Below, in pieces: positions 1 through 8,753 of a stretch of 10,707 nt of DNA. Source of the stretch: Porticoccaceae bacterium (lineage in GTDB: Bacteria > Pseudomonadota > Gammaproteobacteria > Pseudomonadales > Porticoccaceae); contig JALRJD010000361.1 of the NCBI GenBank assembly GCA_023255165.1, forward strand, positions 1 through 10,707, read 5' to 3'. Positions within the stretch are counted from its first letter, which is position 1, and each line of letters begins with the position of its first letter. The translations under genes and the position numbers were made by a program. The notes under the pieces are model-generated. The model searched no databases. It saw only the letters and a program-made list of their open reading frames with translations, and had not been told where the DNA came from.

Positions 1-618
1 GGCGATCGCTTCGATCTGACTGTGCGGACTGTGGCTGGTGAGTCGCTCGCGTTTTCCCAGTTGCCGGCGTTGGGTCTGCTGCCAGGCAATAAGGCCGCGG
101 CGATTCAGGCTCTGGTTTGCGCTGGGTTCGAACTTGATTCGCAGACGGTTACCCAGGCACTGGAGACTGTTACCTTGACCGGTCGTCATCAACAGCTTTG
201 GATTGGCGGTCGCCGGGTGATTCTGGATGTGGCGCACAATCCGGCGGCGGCGGAGATATTGGCGTCGACGCTTTTGCGTGACGCAACCTCAAGCTCCACC
301 AGCGGGCGTTATCTGGCAGTTGCTTCAGCACTTAACGACAAAGACTGGGGCGGAATTGTGCGGCCGCTGAGTGAGATTTTTGATCACTGGTGGATTGCCG
401 AAATTAGCGACTCCGAGAGGGCGACTAAAGCTCAAACTTTGCTGGAAGTGTTATACAATGCTGGCCTCTCCGGTACATTGTGTGAGTCGGTTGCAGAGGC
501 GTTTAAATGTGCCCTCGCGGAAGCCAGCGAAGACGACACTATTGTCGTGTTTGGCTCTTTTCATACCGTCTCGGCAGTACTCAATATGCAGTCTGGTTTT
601 GGTGGAAGTGTTAAATGA
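1..618 (+). CDS. folC: Dihydrofolate/folylpolyglutamate synthase, C-terminal half (5' end outside window)
   Basis: FolC adds 7,8-dihydropteroate to glutamate to give dihydrofolate and then extends the polyglutamate tail on folates, using ATP in the cytoplasm. Only about 205 codons are visible. The frame is open from base 1 and family proteins are about 420 residues, so the N-terminal half with the ATP-binding loop lies upstream. The visible part is the Mur-ligase-like C-terminal domain. Diagnostic stretches are RVILDVAHNPAAAE at bases 214-255, whose DVAHNP motif is typical of FolC, and VFGSFHTV near the C-terminus (about 547-570). A GTG at 22 is in frame but is internal and not the start. The stop TGA at 616-618 overlaps the ATG of the next gene, which suggests translational coupling. 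The alternative, a stand-alone folylpolyglutamate synthase, cannot be excluded without the N-terminus. Confidence 0.93.
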   Translation, partial: GDRFDLTVRTVAGESLAFSQLPALGLLPGNKAAAIQALVCAGFELDSQTVTQALETVTLTGRHQQLWIGGRRVILDVAHNPAAAEILASTLLRDATSSSTSGRYLAVASALNDKDWGGIVRPLSEIFDHWWIAEISDSERATKAQTLLEVLYNAGLSGTLCESVAEAFKCALAEASEDDTIVVFGSFHTVSAVLNMQSGFGGSVK

Positions 619-1136
619 GTAATGGTTTACAACAGCGAATAATCGGCGCTCTGGTTCTCGGCGCGCTGGGTTTGATTATTCTGCCGATTGTGTTTGATTT
701 TGCCGACCCCCTCAAAATAGACCGCGAAAGCAAATTACCTCCCGCTCCTGAAATTGCACCGGTCGAAGTTGCCGTGGCGCAGCGCCCTCAGGAGGCGGCC
801 AAACTCGGCGATGTCGACAGTCTGTTTAATATTGCCAAATCCAAGCCGATTGTCGATTCCAGCGAAGGCTTTTACGGTCTTAGCGAAAACGATCTGCCCC
901 GCGCCTGGGTGCTGCAGGCCGGCAGTTTTGAGGCACAGGACAAGGCTGAAGGGCTGATGCAAAAACTGCGCGCCAGTGGTTTTAAAGCCTTTGTAAAGAG
1001 CGCGGTTGTCGATGGCTCAACGTTTTATCGAGTCTATGTCGGCCCCAAGGCTGACAAGCGCCGCGCCATTGCCGAGAAGGCAAAGATTGACAGTAATTTT
1101 GCGACCGATGCGATCGTGTTGCAGTACGTTCCCTGA
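615..1136 (+). CDS. dedD: SPOR-domain protein with N-terminal membrane anchor, DedD-like
   Basis: A 173-residue inner-membrane protein. Residues 1-8 are short and cytoplasmic. Residues 9-28 form a hydrophobic segment ending in a Pro/Asp-rich boundary. A proline- and charge-rich linker (about 31-93) leads to a C-terminal SPOR domain at about 95-172, which begins RAWVLQAGSF and contains FYRVYVGP. SPOR domains bind denuded glycan strands at the division septum, and E. coli DedD of the same layout is a non-essential divisome component. Function here is inferred from domain order and from the conserved position between folC and cvpA. The ATG overlaps the folC stop (ATGA at 615-618) and is preceded by a weak GGAAG-type ribosome site inside folC. 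At 173 residues it is shorter than E. coli DedD (about 220), mainly in the linker. Confidence 0.88.
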   Translation: MSNGLQQRIIGALVLGALGLIILPIVFDFADPLKIDRESKLPPAPEIAPVEVAVAQRPQEAAKLGDVDSLFNIAKSKPIVDSSEGFYGLSENDLPRAWVLQAGSFEAQDKAEGLMQKLRASGFKAFVKSAVVDGSTFYRVYVGPKADKRRAIAEKAKIDSNFATDAIVLQYVP

Positions 1137-1171
1137 ACCTGGTCTCGGCTCGAGTCTAAAGGGTTAGCGAT

Positions 1172-1666
1172 ATGGCACATGTAGACTGGATTATTTTAGC
1201 GGTGGTGGCGCTCTCTGCGCTGATCAGTCTGGTGCGCGGCTTTGTTAAAGAGGCGATGTCGCTGGTGATCTGGATTGTGGCCTTTGCTGTGGCGATGCAG
1301 TTTAAAGAGCTGGCGGCGGGACTACTGGTAAATATGATTGAACAGGCATCGATCAGGCAGCTGGTGGCCTGGGGTGGCCTGTTTGTCGGCACATTGTTGC
1401 TCGGCAGTATGGTAAATTTTTTATTGGGGAAGTTGGTCAGCTCAACCGGATTGAGCGGAACAGACAGGATGCTGGGGCTGGTTTTTGGAGTGTTTCGGGG
1501 GTTGTTGATTGTGCTTGCGCTGGTAATTGTTTTACCCAGTGCGCTGCCGGTTGACCAGGACCCCTGGTGGCAGGCGTCGAAGTTGATTCCGATTTTTCAG
1601 GGGTTTGAAACCTGGGGTCGGCAAGCGGCAGCGGCGGTGAGTCATTTTCTATTGGGTTGGGTATAA
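1172..1666 (+). CDS. cvpA: CvpA family inner-membrane protein
   Basis: A 164-residue integral membrane protein of the CvpA family, named for its need in colicin V production in E. coli; the molecular role remains poorly defined. Four hydrophobic segments are visible at about residues 4-20, 29-47, 64-86 and 103-123. The family hallmark, a Gly-rich SGTDRMLGLVFGVFRG stretch, precedes the last segment (residues 95-110). Length matches E. coli CvpA (about 162). The start is supported by AAAGGG at 1158-1163, eight bases before the ATG. The gene ends three bases before purF. The cvpA-purF pairing is conserved across gammaproteobacteria, so co-transcription with purine synthesis is expected. Confidence 0.92.
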   Translation: MAHVDWIILAVVALSALISLVRGFVKEAMSLVIWIVAFAVAMQFKELAAGLLVNMIEQASIRQLVAWGGLFVGTLLLGSMVNFLLGKLVSSTGLSGTDRMLGLVFGVFRGLLIVLALVIVLPSALPVDQDPWWQASKLIPIFQGFETWGRQAAAAVSHFLLGWV

Positions 1667-1669
1667 CAG

Positions 1670-3211
1670 ATGTGCGGTGTCGTTGGAATTTCCGGAACTT
1701 CGAATGTTAATTTGCGCCTCTATGATGCGTTGACCGTTTTGCAGCATCGCGGTCAGGATGCCGCGGGGATTGTTACCGATTCCGATGGTGAGCTGCATGT
1801 GTGTAAAAATGTCGGCCTGGCAAGGGATGTGTTTCGCAGTGAGCATATGGCGCGGCTGGTGGGTAATATTGGCATTGGCCATGTGCGCTACCCAACAGCG
1901 GGCAGTTCCGGCCCGGCGCTGGCGCAACCGTTTTATGTCAACTCGCCTTACGGCATCTGTATCGCTCACAACGGCAACCTGACCAATGCCGATGATCTGC
2001 GCAAACATATTTTCCGCTCTGATTTGCGCCATCTGAACACTGATTCCGATTCCGAAGTATTGCTCAACGTGTTTGCCCACGAGCTGCAGTTGCGGCGCAA
2101 ACTTGAGCCTTCGAGTGCGGATATTTTTGACGCTGTGACCAATGTGCATATGCGCTGTCGTGGTGCCTATGCGGTGGTCGGCCTGATTGCCAACCATGGC
2201 ATGTTTGCCTTCCGCGATGTCTACGGCATTCGCCCGCTCTGTTATGGCTCGCGCAAAACCGAACAGGGCGTCGAATACGCGGTTGCCTCCGAGAGTGTCG
2301 TGCTCGATAGCATGGGCTTTACCTCGATCAAGGATGTGCAGCCCGGCGAAGCGTTGTTTGTCGACAATCGTGGCCAGATTCATATCAAGCAGTGCGCCGA
2401 GAAGCATGAACTGGTGCCCTGTATTTTTGAGCATGTTTACTTTGCCCGTCCCGACTCGATGATGGACGATATCTCGGTTTACAAATGCCGCTTGCGCATG
2501 GGCGAAAAGCTGGCCGAGAAAGTGCTGCGTCTGATGCCGGATCACGATATTGATGTGGTGATTCCAATTCCCGACACCAGCAGGGTGTCGGCCCAGGCGA
2601 TGGCGGAGACGCTTGGCGTCAAACTGCGCGAAGGGTTTATGAAAAACCGCTATATTGGTCGCACCTTTATTATGCCGGGCCAGACTCAGCGTAAAAAATC
2701 GGTGCGCCAGAAGCTCAATGCGGTGAAGCTGGAGTTTGCCGGCAAGAATGTAATGCTGGTGGATGACTCGATTGTGCGCGGCACCACCTCGAAAGAGATT
2801 ATTCAGATGGCCCGCGATGCCGGCGCCAACAAGGTTTATATGGCCTCAGCGGCGCCCGGCGTACGCTACCCCAATGTCTATGGTATCGACATGCCATCGG
2901 CTAATGAGCTGATTGCCCACGGCCGCACTGATGATGAAGTGGGCGAGATTATCGGCGCCGACTGGATTGTCTATCAGGATCTTGAAGATCTGGTGGCGGC
3001 AGCCGCGGAGGGTAATGAGTCGATTAAACGCTTTGAATGTTCGGTGTTTAATGGCGATTATGTCACCGGTGACGTCGATGAAGCCTATCTGGCGCATATT
3101 GACCAGCAGCGCAATGACAACGCCAAAAATAAGATCGTCTCAGCGGACGGATCGGAGCGAAATCAGGTTATTGGTATTCACAATAACAACAGTGAGGCGA
3201 GTATTAACTAG
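1670..3211 (+). CDS. purF: Amidophosphoribosyltransferase (glutamine PRPP amidotransferase)
   Basis: PurF makes 5-phosphoribosylamine from PRPP and glutamine, the committed first step of de novo purine synthesis. The N-terminal glutaminase (Ntn class II) domain begins MCGVVGI, so Cys2 becomes the N-terminal nucleophile with no propeptide, as in E. coli. Other glutaminase residues are visible: HRGQD at 26-30, GHVRYPTAG at 70-78 and HNGN at 100-103. The C-terminal phosphoribosyltransferase domain carries the PRPP loop VDDSIVRGTTS at residues 364-374. At 513 residues it is slightly longer than E. coli PurF (about 505); the last 30 or so residues are Asn- and charge-rich and probably a flexible tail. 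The ATG lies three bases after the cvpA stop with no strong ribosome site (a G-rich GGTTGGG ends nine bases upstream), which points to coupled translation. In E. coli the cvpA-purF pair is repressed by PurR; I see no obvious operator inside the window, and the operon promoter lies upstream. Confidence 0.97.
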   Translation: MCGVVGISGTSNVNLRLYDALTVLQHRGQDAAGIVTDSDGELHVCKNVGLARDVFRSEHMARLVGNIGIGHVRYPTAGSSGPALAQPFYVNSPYGICIAHNGNLTNADDLRKHIFRSDLRHLNTDSDSEVLLNVFAHELQLRRKLEPSSADIFDAVTNVHMRCRGAYAVVGLIANHGMFAFRDVYGIRPLCYGSRKTEQGVEYAVASESVVLDSMGFTSIKDVQPGEALFVDNRGQIHIKQCAEKHELVPCIFEHVYFARPDSMMDDISVYKCRLRMGEKLAEKVLRLMPDHDIDVVIPIPDTSRVSAQAMAETLGVKLREGFMKNRYIGRTFIMPGQTQRKKSVRQKLNAVKLEFAGKNVMLVDDSIVRGTTSKEIIQMARDAGANKVYMASAAPGVRYPNVYGIDMPSANELIAHGRTDDEVGEIIGADWIVYQDLEDLVAAAAEGNESIKRFECSVFNGDYVTGDVDEAYLAHIDQQRNDNAKNKIVSADGSERNQVIGIHNNNSEASIN

Positions 3212-3241
3212 CCGCGCTGGAATCAGGAGAACGAAATTATT

Positions 3242-4453
3242 ATGTCTGGGAATTCGGACAACAAAAAAGATGCTCTCAAATCTGAGGCATTCGGTCAGGC
3301 GACCACTGCCATACGCAGTGGTTATCAGCGCACCCACGAAGCCGAGCACTCGGAGGCGCTGTTTCTAACCTCCAGTTATATCTTCGACAGCGCCGAGATG
3401 GCTGCCAAATACTTTAGCAATGAAGTTCAGGGCAATGTCTACTCGCGCTACAGCAATCCCACCGTGCGCGCCTTTGAAGAGCGTCTGGCGGCGATGGAAG
3501 GCGGTGAACAGGCGGTGGCGACCTCATCTGGCATGGCGGCAACACTCAGTGTGGTGATGGCGCTGCTGCAGTCCGGGGATCATATTGTCTGCTCGCGGGA
3601 TGTGTTTGGCAGCACACGGGTGATGCTGAATAACTATATCGTCAAGTTTGGTGTTGAAGTCAGCTATGTGGCGCTTACCGATCTGGATGCCTGGCAGCAG
3701 GCGATTCAGCCAAATACCAAAATGCTGTTTTGCGAGACGCCCTCAAACCCGATGTCGGAAGTGGCGGATTTGGAAGCGCTCAGCGCGCTGGCTAAATCCT
3801 CGGGTGCGCTGTTGGTTGTCGACAACTGTTTCTGCACCCCGGTATTGCAAAAGCCGCTGGATTGGGGCGCGGACATAGTTGTGCATTCGGCGACCAAATA
3901 CCTCGACGGCCAAGGTCGATGCCTGGGCGGTGCGGTGGTTGGCCGCAGCGAACTGATGGAAAAACTGGTGGGCTTTTTGCGTGCCGCCGGCCCGACTATG
4001 AGCCCGTTTAATGCCTGGGTGTTCCTTAAAGGGCTCGAGACTCTGCGCATCCGTATGCAGGCCCATTCGGCCAATGCGGCACAGCTGGCTGCCTGGTTAA
4101 GCGCGCACCCGAAAGTGACTAAAGTCTTTTACGCGGGGCTGGAATCCCATCCGGGGCATAGCTTGGCGAAGAAACAGCAGAGCGATTTCGGCGGTGTGGT
4201 GTCGTTTTGTGTTAACGGTGGCCGTGAGCAAGCCTGGAAGGTAATTGACAGCACGCGCATGCTCTCATTGACCGCCAATCTGGGTGATACCAAGACCACT
4301 ATCGTGCATCCGGCCACCACCACTCATGGTCGGTTGTCGGACGCCGAGCGCGAGCAGGCCGGTATAGGTGAAAATCTGATTCGGGTTGCCGTGGGTCTGG
4401 AAGATATCGACGATATTAAAAATGATCTGCAGTTGGGTCTGGATTTAATTTAG
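3242..4453 (+). CDS. metZ: O-succinylhomoserine sulfhydrylase
   Basis: A PLP enzyme of the Cys/Met metabolism family that converts O-succinylhomoserine plus sulfide directly to homocysteine, bypassing cystathionine. The PLP-binding lysine is K219 in HSATKYLDGQG. Other family features include the TSSGMAA loop (about residues 94-100) and a C-terminal SLTANLGDTKT stretch. The 403-residue length, the N-terminal EALFLTSSY motif and the position directly behind purF match Pseudomonas MetZ, and favour it over cystathionine gamma-synthase (MetB) or MetY. Substrate preference (succinyl against acetyl ester) is inferred from this similarity. The ATG has AGGAGA at 3225-3230, 11 bases upstream, a slightly long spacing. 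The gene follows purF by 30 bases without a terminator, so read-through from the purF operon is likely. Confidence 0.93.
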   Translation: MSGNSDNKKDALKSEAFGQATTAIRSGYQRTHEAEHSEALFLTSSYIFDSAEMAAKYFSNEVQGNVYSRYSNPTVRAFEERLAAMEGGEQAVATSSGMAATLSVVMALLQSGDHIVCSRDVFGSTRVMLNNYIVKFGVEVSYVALTDLDAWQQAIQPNTKMLFCETPSNPMSEVADLEALSALAKSSGALLVVDNCFCTPVLQKPLDWGADIVVHSATKYLDGQGRCLGGAVVGRSELMEKLVGFLRAAGPTMSPFNAWVFLKGLETLRIRMQAHSANAAQLAAWLSAHPKVTKVFYAGLESHPGHSLAKKQQSDFGGVVSFCVNGGREQAWKVIDSTRMLSLTANLGDTKTTIVHPATTTHGRLSDAEREQAGIGENLIRVAVGLEDIDDIKNDLQLGLDLI

Positions 4454-4532
4454 AAACAATCATTAATCAGATACAAAGCTGGTTTAAGACGTATAAAGCC
4501 AATATCAAGACTCGTCCCCCGGAGTAAATATC
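4454..4532 (+). promoter_or_regulatory. metZ-msrA gap with a weak candidate promoter
   Basis: This 79-base gap is AT-rich compared with its neighbours. A TATAAA at 4492-4497 could serve as a -10 box, but no good TTGACA-like -35 lies 16-18 bases upstream, so the call is tentative. A weak imperfect dyad (around 4480-4499) has mismatches and no following T-run, so it is not a convincing terminator. The msrA ribosome site GGAG is at 4521-4524, eight bases before its ATG. Confidence 0.25.
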
Positions 4533-5156
4533 ATGTCCAAATTGGTTCTTCCGACTGCGGATCAGGCGCTGCCTGGTCGCGACAGCGCAATGCAAATCAG
4601 CAATCGCCACTTTTTAAACGGTCAACCTTTGCAGCCGCCATTTGACTCCGGGCTGCAAAGTGCGGTGTTTGGGATGGGTTGTTTTTGGGGTGCCGAGCGA
4701 CGCTTTTGGCAGCAGCCCGGTGTGGTGACCACTGCGGTGGGGTATGCCGGTGGCATCACGCCAAATCCGATTTATGAAGAGGTCTGCTCCGGCGGAACCG
4801 GTCATTCGGAGGTGGTGTTGGTGGTGTTTGATCCAGACCAGACCAGTTTTGAAAAAATGCTGGCGGTATTCTGGGAGGCCCACGACCCGACTCAGGGTAT
4901 GCGTCAGGGCAATGATATTGGCAGCCAGTATCGCTCGGTGGTCTACTGCAACAGTGTTAGTCAGCTCGAGGCGGCGCAACAGTCAGCGGGCCAGGTTCAG
5001 GAGCAATTATCGGCGCTGGGGTTTGGTGCGATTACCACCGAGATCCAGATGGCGCCGACGTTCTACTACGCCGAAGAGTATCACCAGCAATATCTGGCAA
5101 AAAATCCCGGTGGGTACTGCGGTCTGCGCGGCACCGGAATTAGCTGCCCTGTTTAA
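4533..5156 (+). CDS. msrA: Peptide-methionine (S)-S-oxide reductase
   Basis: MsrA reduces the S-epimer of methionine sulfoxide, free or in proteins, and is recycled by thioredoxin. The catalytic cysteine is C50 in GCFWG. Residues corresponding to E. coli positions 86 and 94 are C85 and E93 in EVCSGGTGHSE. Two C-terminal cysteines, C196 (GYCG) and C205 (SCPV), are placed like the resolving pair of the long, E. coli-like three-cysteine form; C205 is one residue further on than in E. coli. Length (207) and the roughly 40-residue N-terminal extension with a DQALPGRD stretch also match that form. The start is supported by GGAG at 4521-4524. The gene follows metZ on the same strand, so methionine synthesis and methionine repair lie side by side. 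It faces the opp operon head-on, with 34 bases between the stop codons. Confidence 0.97.
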   Translation: MSKLVLPTADQALPGRDSAMQISNRHFLNGQPLQPPFDSGLQSAVFGMGCFWGAERRFWQQPGVVTTAVGYAGGITPNPIYEEVCSGGTGHSEVVLVVFDPDQTSFEKMLAVFWEAHDPTQGMRQGNDIGSQYRSVVYCNSVSQLEAAQQSAGQVQEQLSALGFGAITTEIQMAPTFYYAEEYHQQYLAKNPGGYCGLRGTGISCPV

Positions 5157-5190
5157 TAACTCATTTAGTGCGCTTCTCTGAACTGCCGTT
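5157..5190. other. Convergent gap between msrA and the opp ATPase
   Basis: Only 34 bases separate the two facing stop codons. I see no GC-rich hairpin with a following T-run on either strand. Transcription from one side would run into the other gene unless termination is Rho-dependent or occurs inside the coding sequence. Confidence 0.6.
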
Positions 5191-6906
<1,716 letters not shown>

Positions 6907-6912
6907 GGCGGT

Positions 6913-7818
6913 TTAATCCTTTGACGTTCTGGGGTCGAGGGCATCGCGCAGACCATCGCCGAGAAAGTTGAGCGCAAACAGGGTCAACGACAGAGTCAGG
7001 CCAGGGAAGATCAGTAGCCAGGGAAACTCTTCCATGGTCTCAACGCCATAGCTGATCAACAGTCCCCAGGAGCTTTGCGGCGGCTGGATGCCGAGGCCGA
7101 GAAAACTCAGGAAAGCCTCCAGTAACATCACGCTGGGAATCGTCAGCGTGGTGTAGACAATCACCGGGCCCAATGTGTTGGGGATAATGTGGCGGCGAAT
7201 AATGGTCCACTGCGACAGGCCGAGGGAATAGGCTGCCTCGACAAACTCCTGTTTGCGCAGATTCATTACCTGACCGCGAACAATCCGTGCCATGGTCAGC
7301 CATTCAACGGCGCCGATGGCAAAAAACAGCAGGAAGATATTGCGCCCAAACACCACCATCAGCAGCACAATAAAAATCATAAACGGCAGGGCGTAGAGAA
7401 TATCCACCAGGCGCATCATCACCGCGTCGACACGGCCGCCGATAAATCCGGCGGTGGCGCCCCAGAGCACGCCGATAATCAGCGCCACGGCGGTGGCGAT
7501 CAGACCCACGGTCAGCGAGACGCGGCCGCCATACATAATGCGGGTCAGCATATCGCGGCCAAAGATGTCGGTGCCCAGCCAGTGTTGAGCTGAGGGCGCC
7601 GATGCGCCAAGCAGCAGGTTTTGCTCTTCGTAACCGTAGGGTGCGATCCAGGGCGTTAGCAGTGAGACCAGGCAGAGCAGTAGCAAAATAACCAGACCGC
7701 AGATGGCGAGGCGATTTTTGCGCAGCTTGATCCAGGCGTCATGCCACAGTGAGCTGCCGCGCTCTTCCTGTTCTTGTTCCTGACCTGCTTGCGGGCGAGA
7801 TTCGGGAATGCTGTTCAT
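6913..7818 (-). CDS. oppC: Oligopeptide ABC transporter permease, OppC type
   Basis: A 301-residue inner-membrane permease, one half of the translocation channel. A polar, Glu/Gln-rich N-terminus (about 1-28) precedes the OppC N-terminal region with the first membrane segment at about 36-58 and the family stretch HWLGTDIFGRDML (79-91). The transport domain follows with hydrophobic segments near 101-123, 137-157, 160-178, 216-240 and 265-287. The EAA loop that docks on the ATPase is EAAYSLGLSQW..., from residue 194. Length matches E. coli OppC (302). The start overlaps the oppB stop by one base (TAATG at 7816-7820) and has a strong GGGGGA ribosome site six bases upstream inside oppB, so translation is coupled. 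The peptide substrate cannot be read from the permease. Confidence 0.94.
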   Translation of the reverse strand: MNSIPESRPQAGQEQEQEERGSSLWHDAWIKLRKNRLAICGLVILLLLCLVSLLTPWIAPYGYEEQNLLLGASAPSAQHWLGTDIFGRDMLTRIMYGGRVSLTVGLIATAVALIIGVLWGATAGFIGGRVDAVMMRLVDILYALPFMIFIVLLMVVFGRNIFLLFFAIGAVEWLTMARIVRGQVMNLRKQEFVEAAYSLGLSQWTIIRRHIIPNTLGPVIVYTTLTIPSVMLLEAFLSFLGLGIQPPQSSWGLLISYGVETMEEFPWLLIFPGLTLSLTLFALNFLGDGLRDALDPRTSKD

Positions 7819-8753
7819 TAATTATCCCCCTGTCCCTGTTGGCGAAGCTTTGGGTTTAGCCAGATGGTGAGCATATCCGAGATCAGATTAAACAGAATAA
7901 TCAGCGTGGCAAAAAAGATGGTGGTGCCGAGAATCATGGTGTAGTCGCGGTTAAAGGCGGCCTGCACATAGAAGCGGCCAAGGCCGGGAATCTGGTAGAT
8001 GGTCTCGACCACAAATGAACCGCCGACCAGCCCGGCAAAGGCGGGACCGAGAAAAGCCACCACCGGAATCAGCCCGCCGCGCAGGGCGTGCTTGGCGATC
8101 ACCAGAGGTTCCGAAAGGCCCTTGGCCCGCGCGGTGCGGATATAGTCCTGAGACAGTATCTCAAGCATGCCGCCGCGGGAGAGCCGGGCAATATAGGCGG
8201 CGTAACCGGTGCCCAGGGTAATGGCAGGCAGGATTTTGTCGCCCGGGGCATCGCCCCAGCCGGAGACCGGTACCCACTCCAGATTGATACCAAAAATCAG
8301 CACCAGCAGCGGGCCGAGTAAAAACGAGGGCATGCAGATGCCGAGCATCGCCGCGGACATGGGAATGTAGTCCTGCATACTGTTGGGCCGAGCCGCGGCA
8401 AACACGCCGGCGCTGGCACCAATAATCAGCGCCACCAACATGGCGTAAACGGCCAGCTCTGCGGTCGCGGGCAATCCCGAAGCGATCAGCTCGCTCACCG
8501 TGCGCCCTGGGTATTTAAACGAGGGCCCAAAGTCGCCGTGCAATACATCGCCCAGGTAGCTTATATATTGCTGCCACAGCGGCTGGTCGAGATTGTATTG
8601 AGTCTCAAGTGCTTTCAACACCTCGGGTGGTACTGCCTTGTCGGCCGAGAACGGCCCGCCCGGTGCTGAGTGGACCAGCAAAAAGGTAATGCTGATCACC
8701 ACCAGGATGACCGGTATGGCTTGCAGCAGCCGCATAAAGGCAAATCGAAACAT
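7818..8753 (-). CDS. oppB: Oligopeptide ABC transporter permease, OppB type
   Basis: A 311-residue inner-membrane permease that pairs with OppC. The N-terminal first membrane segment (about 9-28) ends in HSAPGGPF, typical of OppB/DppB proteins. A periplasmic stretch of about 60 residues contains LDQPLWQQYISYL. Further hydrophobic segments lie near 100-121, 132-154, 174-190, 228-250 and 275-297. The ATPase-docking EAA-like loop is RTARAKGLSEP... from residue 206. Length is close to E. coli OppB (306). The start overlaps the oppA stop by one base (TAATG at 8751-8755), with GAAGGT eight bases upstream inside oppA. The C-terminal codons for GQGD double as the ribosome site of oppC. Confidence 0.95.
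   Translation of the reverse strand: MFRFAFMRLLQAIPVILVVISITFLLVHSAPGGPFSADKAVPPEVLKALETQYNLDQPLWQQYISYLGDVLHGDFGPSFKYPGRTVSELIASGLPATAELAVYAMLVALIIGASAGVFAAARPNSMQDYIPMSAAMLGICMPSFLLGPLLVLIFGINLEWVPVSGWGDAPGDKILPAITLGTGYAAYIARLSRGGMLEILSQDYIRTARAKGLSEPLVIAKHALRGGLIPVVAFLGPAFAGLVGGSFVVETIYQIPGLGRFYVQAAFNRDYTMILGTTIFFATLIILFNLISDMLTIWLNPKLRQQGQGDN

Noticed and set aside
1649..2545. Minus-strand open frame of 298 codons inside cvpA/purF
   Set aside because: It lies almost wholly opposite purF, whose product is complete and recognisable. The antisense protein shows no family motifs and is His/Ala/Arg-rich, as expected for a shadow frame.
4478..4502. Imperfect dyad after metZ as a terminator
   Set aside because: It forms only about five pairs including a wobble and lacks a T-tract, so it is too weak to call.
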